A DNA stretch of 6,624 nucleotides from Candidatus Alectryobacillus merdavium (GTDB lineage Bacteria > Bacillota_I > Bacilli_A > RFN20 > CAG-826), in contig JADIMN010000077.1 in assembly GCA_017694735.1 (NCBI GenBank), forward strand, positions 1-6,624. Direction: 5' to 3'. Numbering within the stretch: the stretch's first letter is position 1; every line of letters starts with the position of its first letter. The notes below the pieces were generated by a model, which was not told where the DNA came from, did not search any database, and worked only from the letters and a program-made list of their open reading frames with translations. A program made the translations under genes and the position numbers. Shown one piece after another: positions 6,373-6,624 of this stretch.

Positions 6373-6624
6373 ATGAAAACAAAAATTACTAAACATAGCA
6401 TATGGAATCTTGCTGAGATAATTCTTCTAATAATTATTTTTATTGGATATTTTATTCCTTTTTGCTATCAAAAAGGTACAGATAGCATTATTTCATTAAT
6501 TTCAATTAGTCATTCCTACATAATTTTATCTGCTACTTTTCCTTTTATTTTTTTATTAATTATAATTAACTTTTTAGAGCTTTTTATTAATAATAAATAT
6601 ATAATAATAATTAAATTTGTATTA
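6373..6624 (+). CDS. Hydrophobic membrane protein, N-terminal 84 residues (cut by window)
   Basis: An ATG 2 bp after the peptidase stop opens a frame with no stop up to the window edge. The product begins with a basic stretch (MKTKITKHS), then has hydrophobic segments at about 14-30 and 48-71, and a third beginning near 76. Between the first two is a polar loop with CYQKGTDS (31-38). Ile/Phe/Leu dominate, as in an integral membrane protein. I do not recognise a family. Ribosome site and spacing show it is expressed with the peptidase, so it might be a partner, a membrane anchor, or an immunity-like protein, but nothing in the visible part decides this. Confidence 0.6.
   Translation, partial: MKTKITKHSIWNLAEIILLIIIFIGYFIPFCYQKGTDSIISLISISHSYIILSATFPFIFLLIIINFLELFINNKYIIIIKFVL

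Noticed and set aside
1..6624. tRNA, tmRNA, CRISPR array or insertion sequence
   Set aside because: No cloverleaf-like sequence, regular spaced repeats, transposase motifs or terminal inverted repeats were seen; the ssrA gene often linked to smpB is not in this window.

Overview
The window is very AT-rich. Every complete gene ends in TAA, and tryptophan is encoded by TGG (for example in the conserved motifs of the glycosyltransferase), so the standard code (or table 11) fits and the Mycoplasma UGA=Trp code is not needed. Gene content, AAGGA/GGAG-type ribosome sites and a TTG start suggest a low-GC Bacillota lineage (Bacilli, near the Erysipelotrichales/RF39-type uncultured gut groups). The placement is an inference.

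Layout: two divergent transcription units share an intergenic region at about 4865-5089. To the left, on the minus strand, five genes are packed head to tail. In transcription order they are a UDP-galactopyranose-mutase-like FAD oxidoreductase (3308-4864), a polytopic GT-C-type glycosyltransferase (1347-3284), a flavodoxin-domain protein (794-1342), smpB (327-794), and the N-terminal part of a divergent folC/Mur-ligase-like gene (1-337, cut by the window edge). Gaps are 23 and 4 bp, and the last two junctions overlap by 1 and 11 bp, so one operon with translational coupling is likely. To the right, on the plus strand, a secreted papain-like (C39/C10-like) cysteine peptidase candidate (5090-6370, TTG start) is followed 2 bp later by a hydrophobic protein that runs off the window (6373-6624).

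How the genes may work together: the first two minus-strand genes look like cell-envelope glycan functions, a flavin enzyme of the sugar-mutase superfamily and a membrane glycosyltransferase using a lipid-linked sugar. The flavodoxin-domain protein could in principle supply reducing equivalents to a flavin enzyme, but this is a hypothesis. smpB (trans-translation) and the folC-like gene are housekeeping passengers at the 3' end; smpB may have its own internal promoter. The plus-strand pair looks like an exported protease candidate with a small membrane protein.

The points most worth a second look are: an extended -10 promoter so close to the FAD-oxidoreductase ATG that the mRNA should be leaderless; a folC-like protein that keeps the P-loop but lacks the usual Ser-Pro-His-Leu signature; the flavodoxin/FAD-enzyme/GT-C grouping; and the uncharacterised secreted peptidase plus membrane-protein pair. 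I found no tRNA, rRNA, CRISPR array, insertion sequence or convincing terminator.
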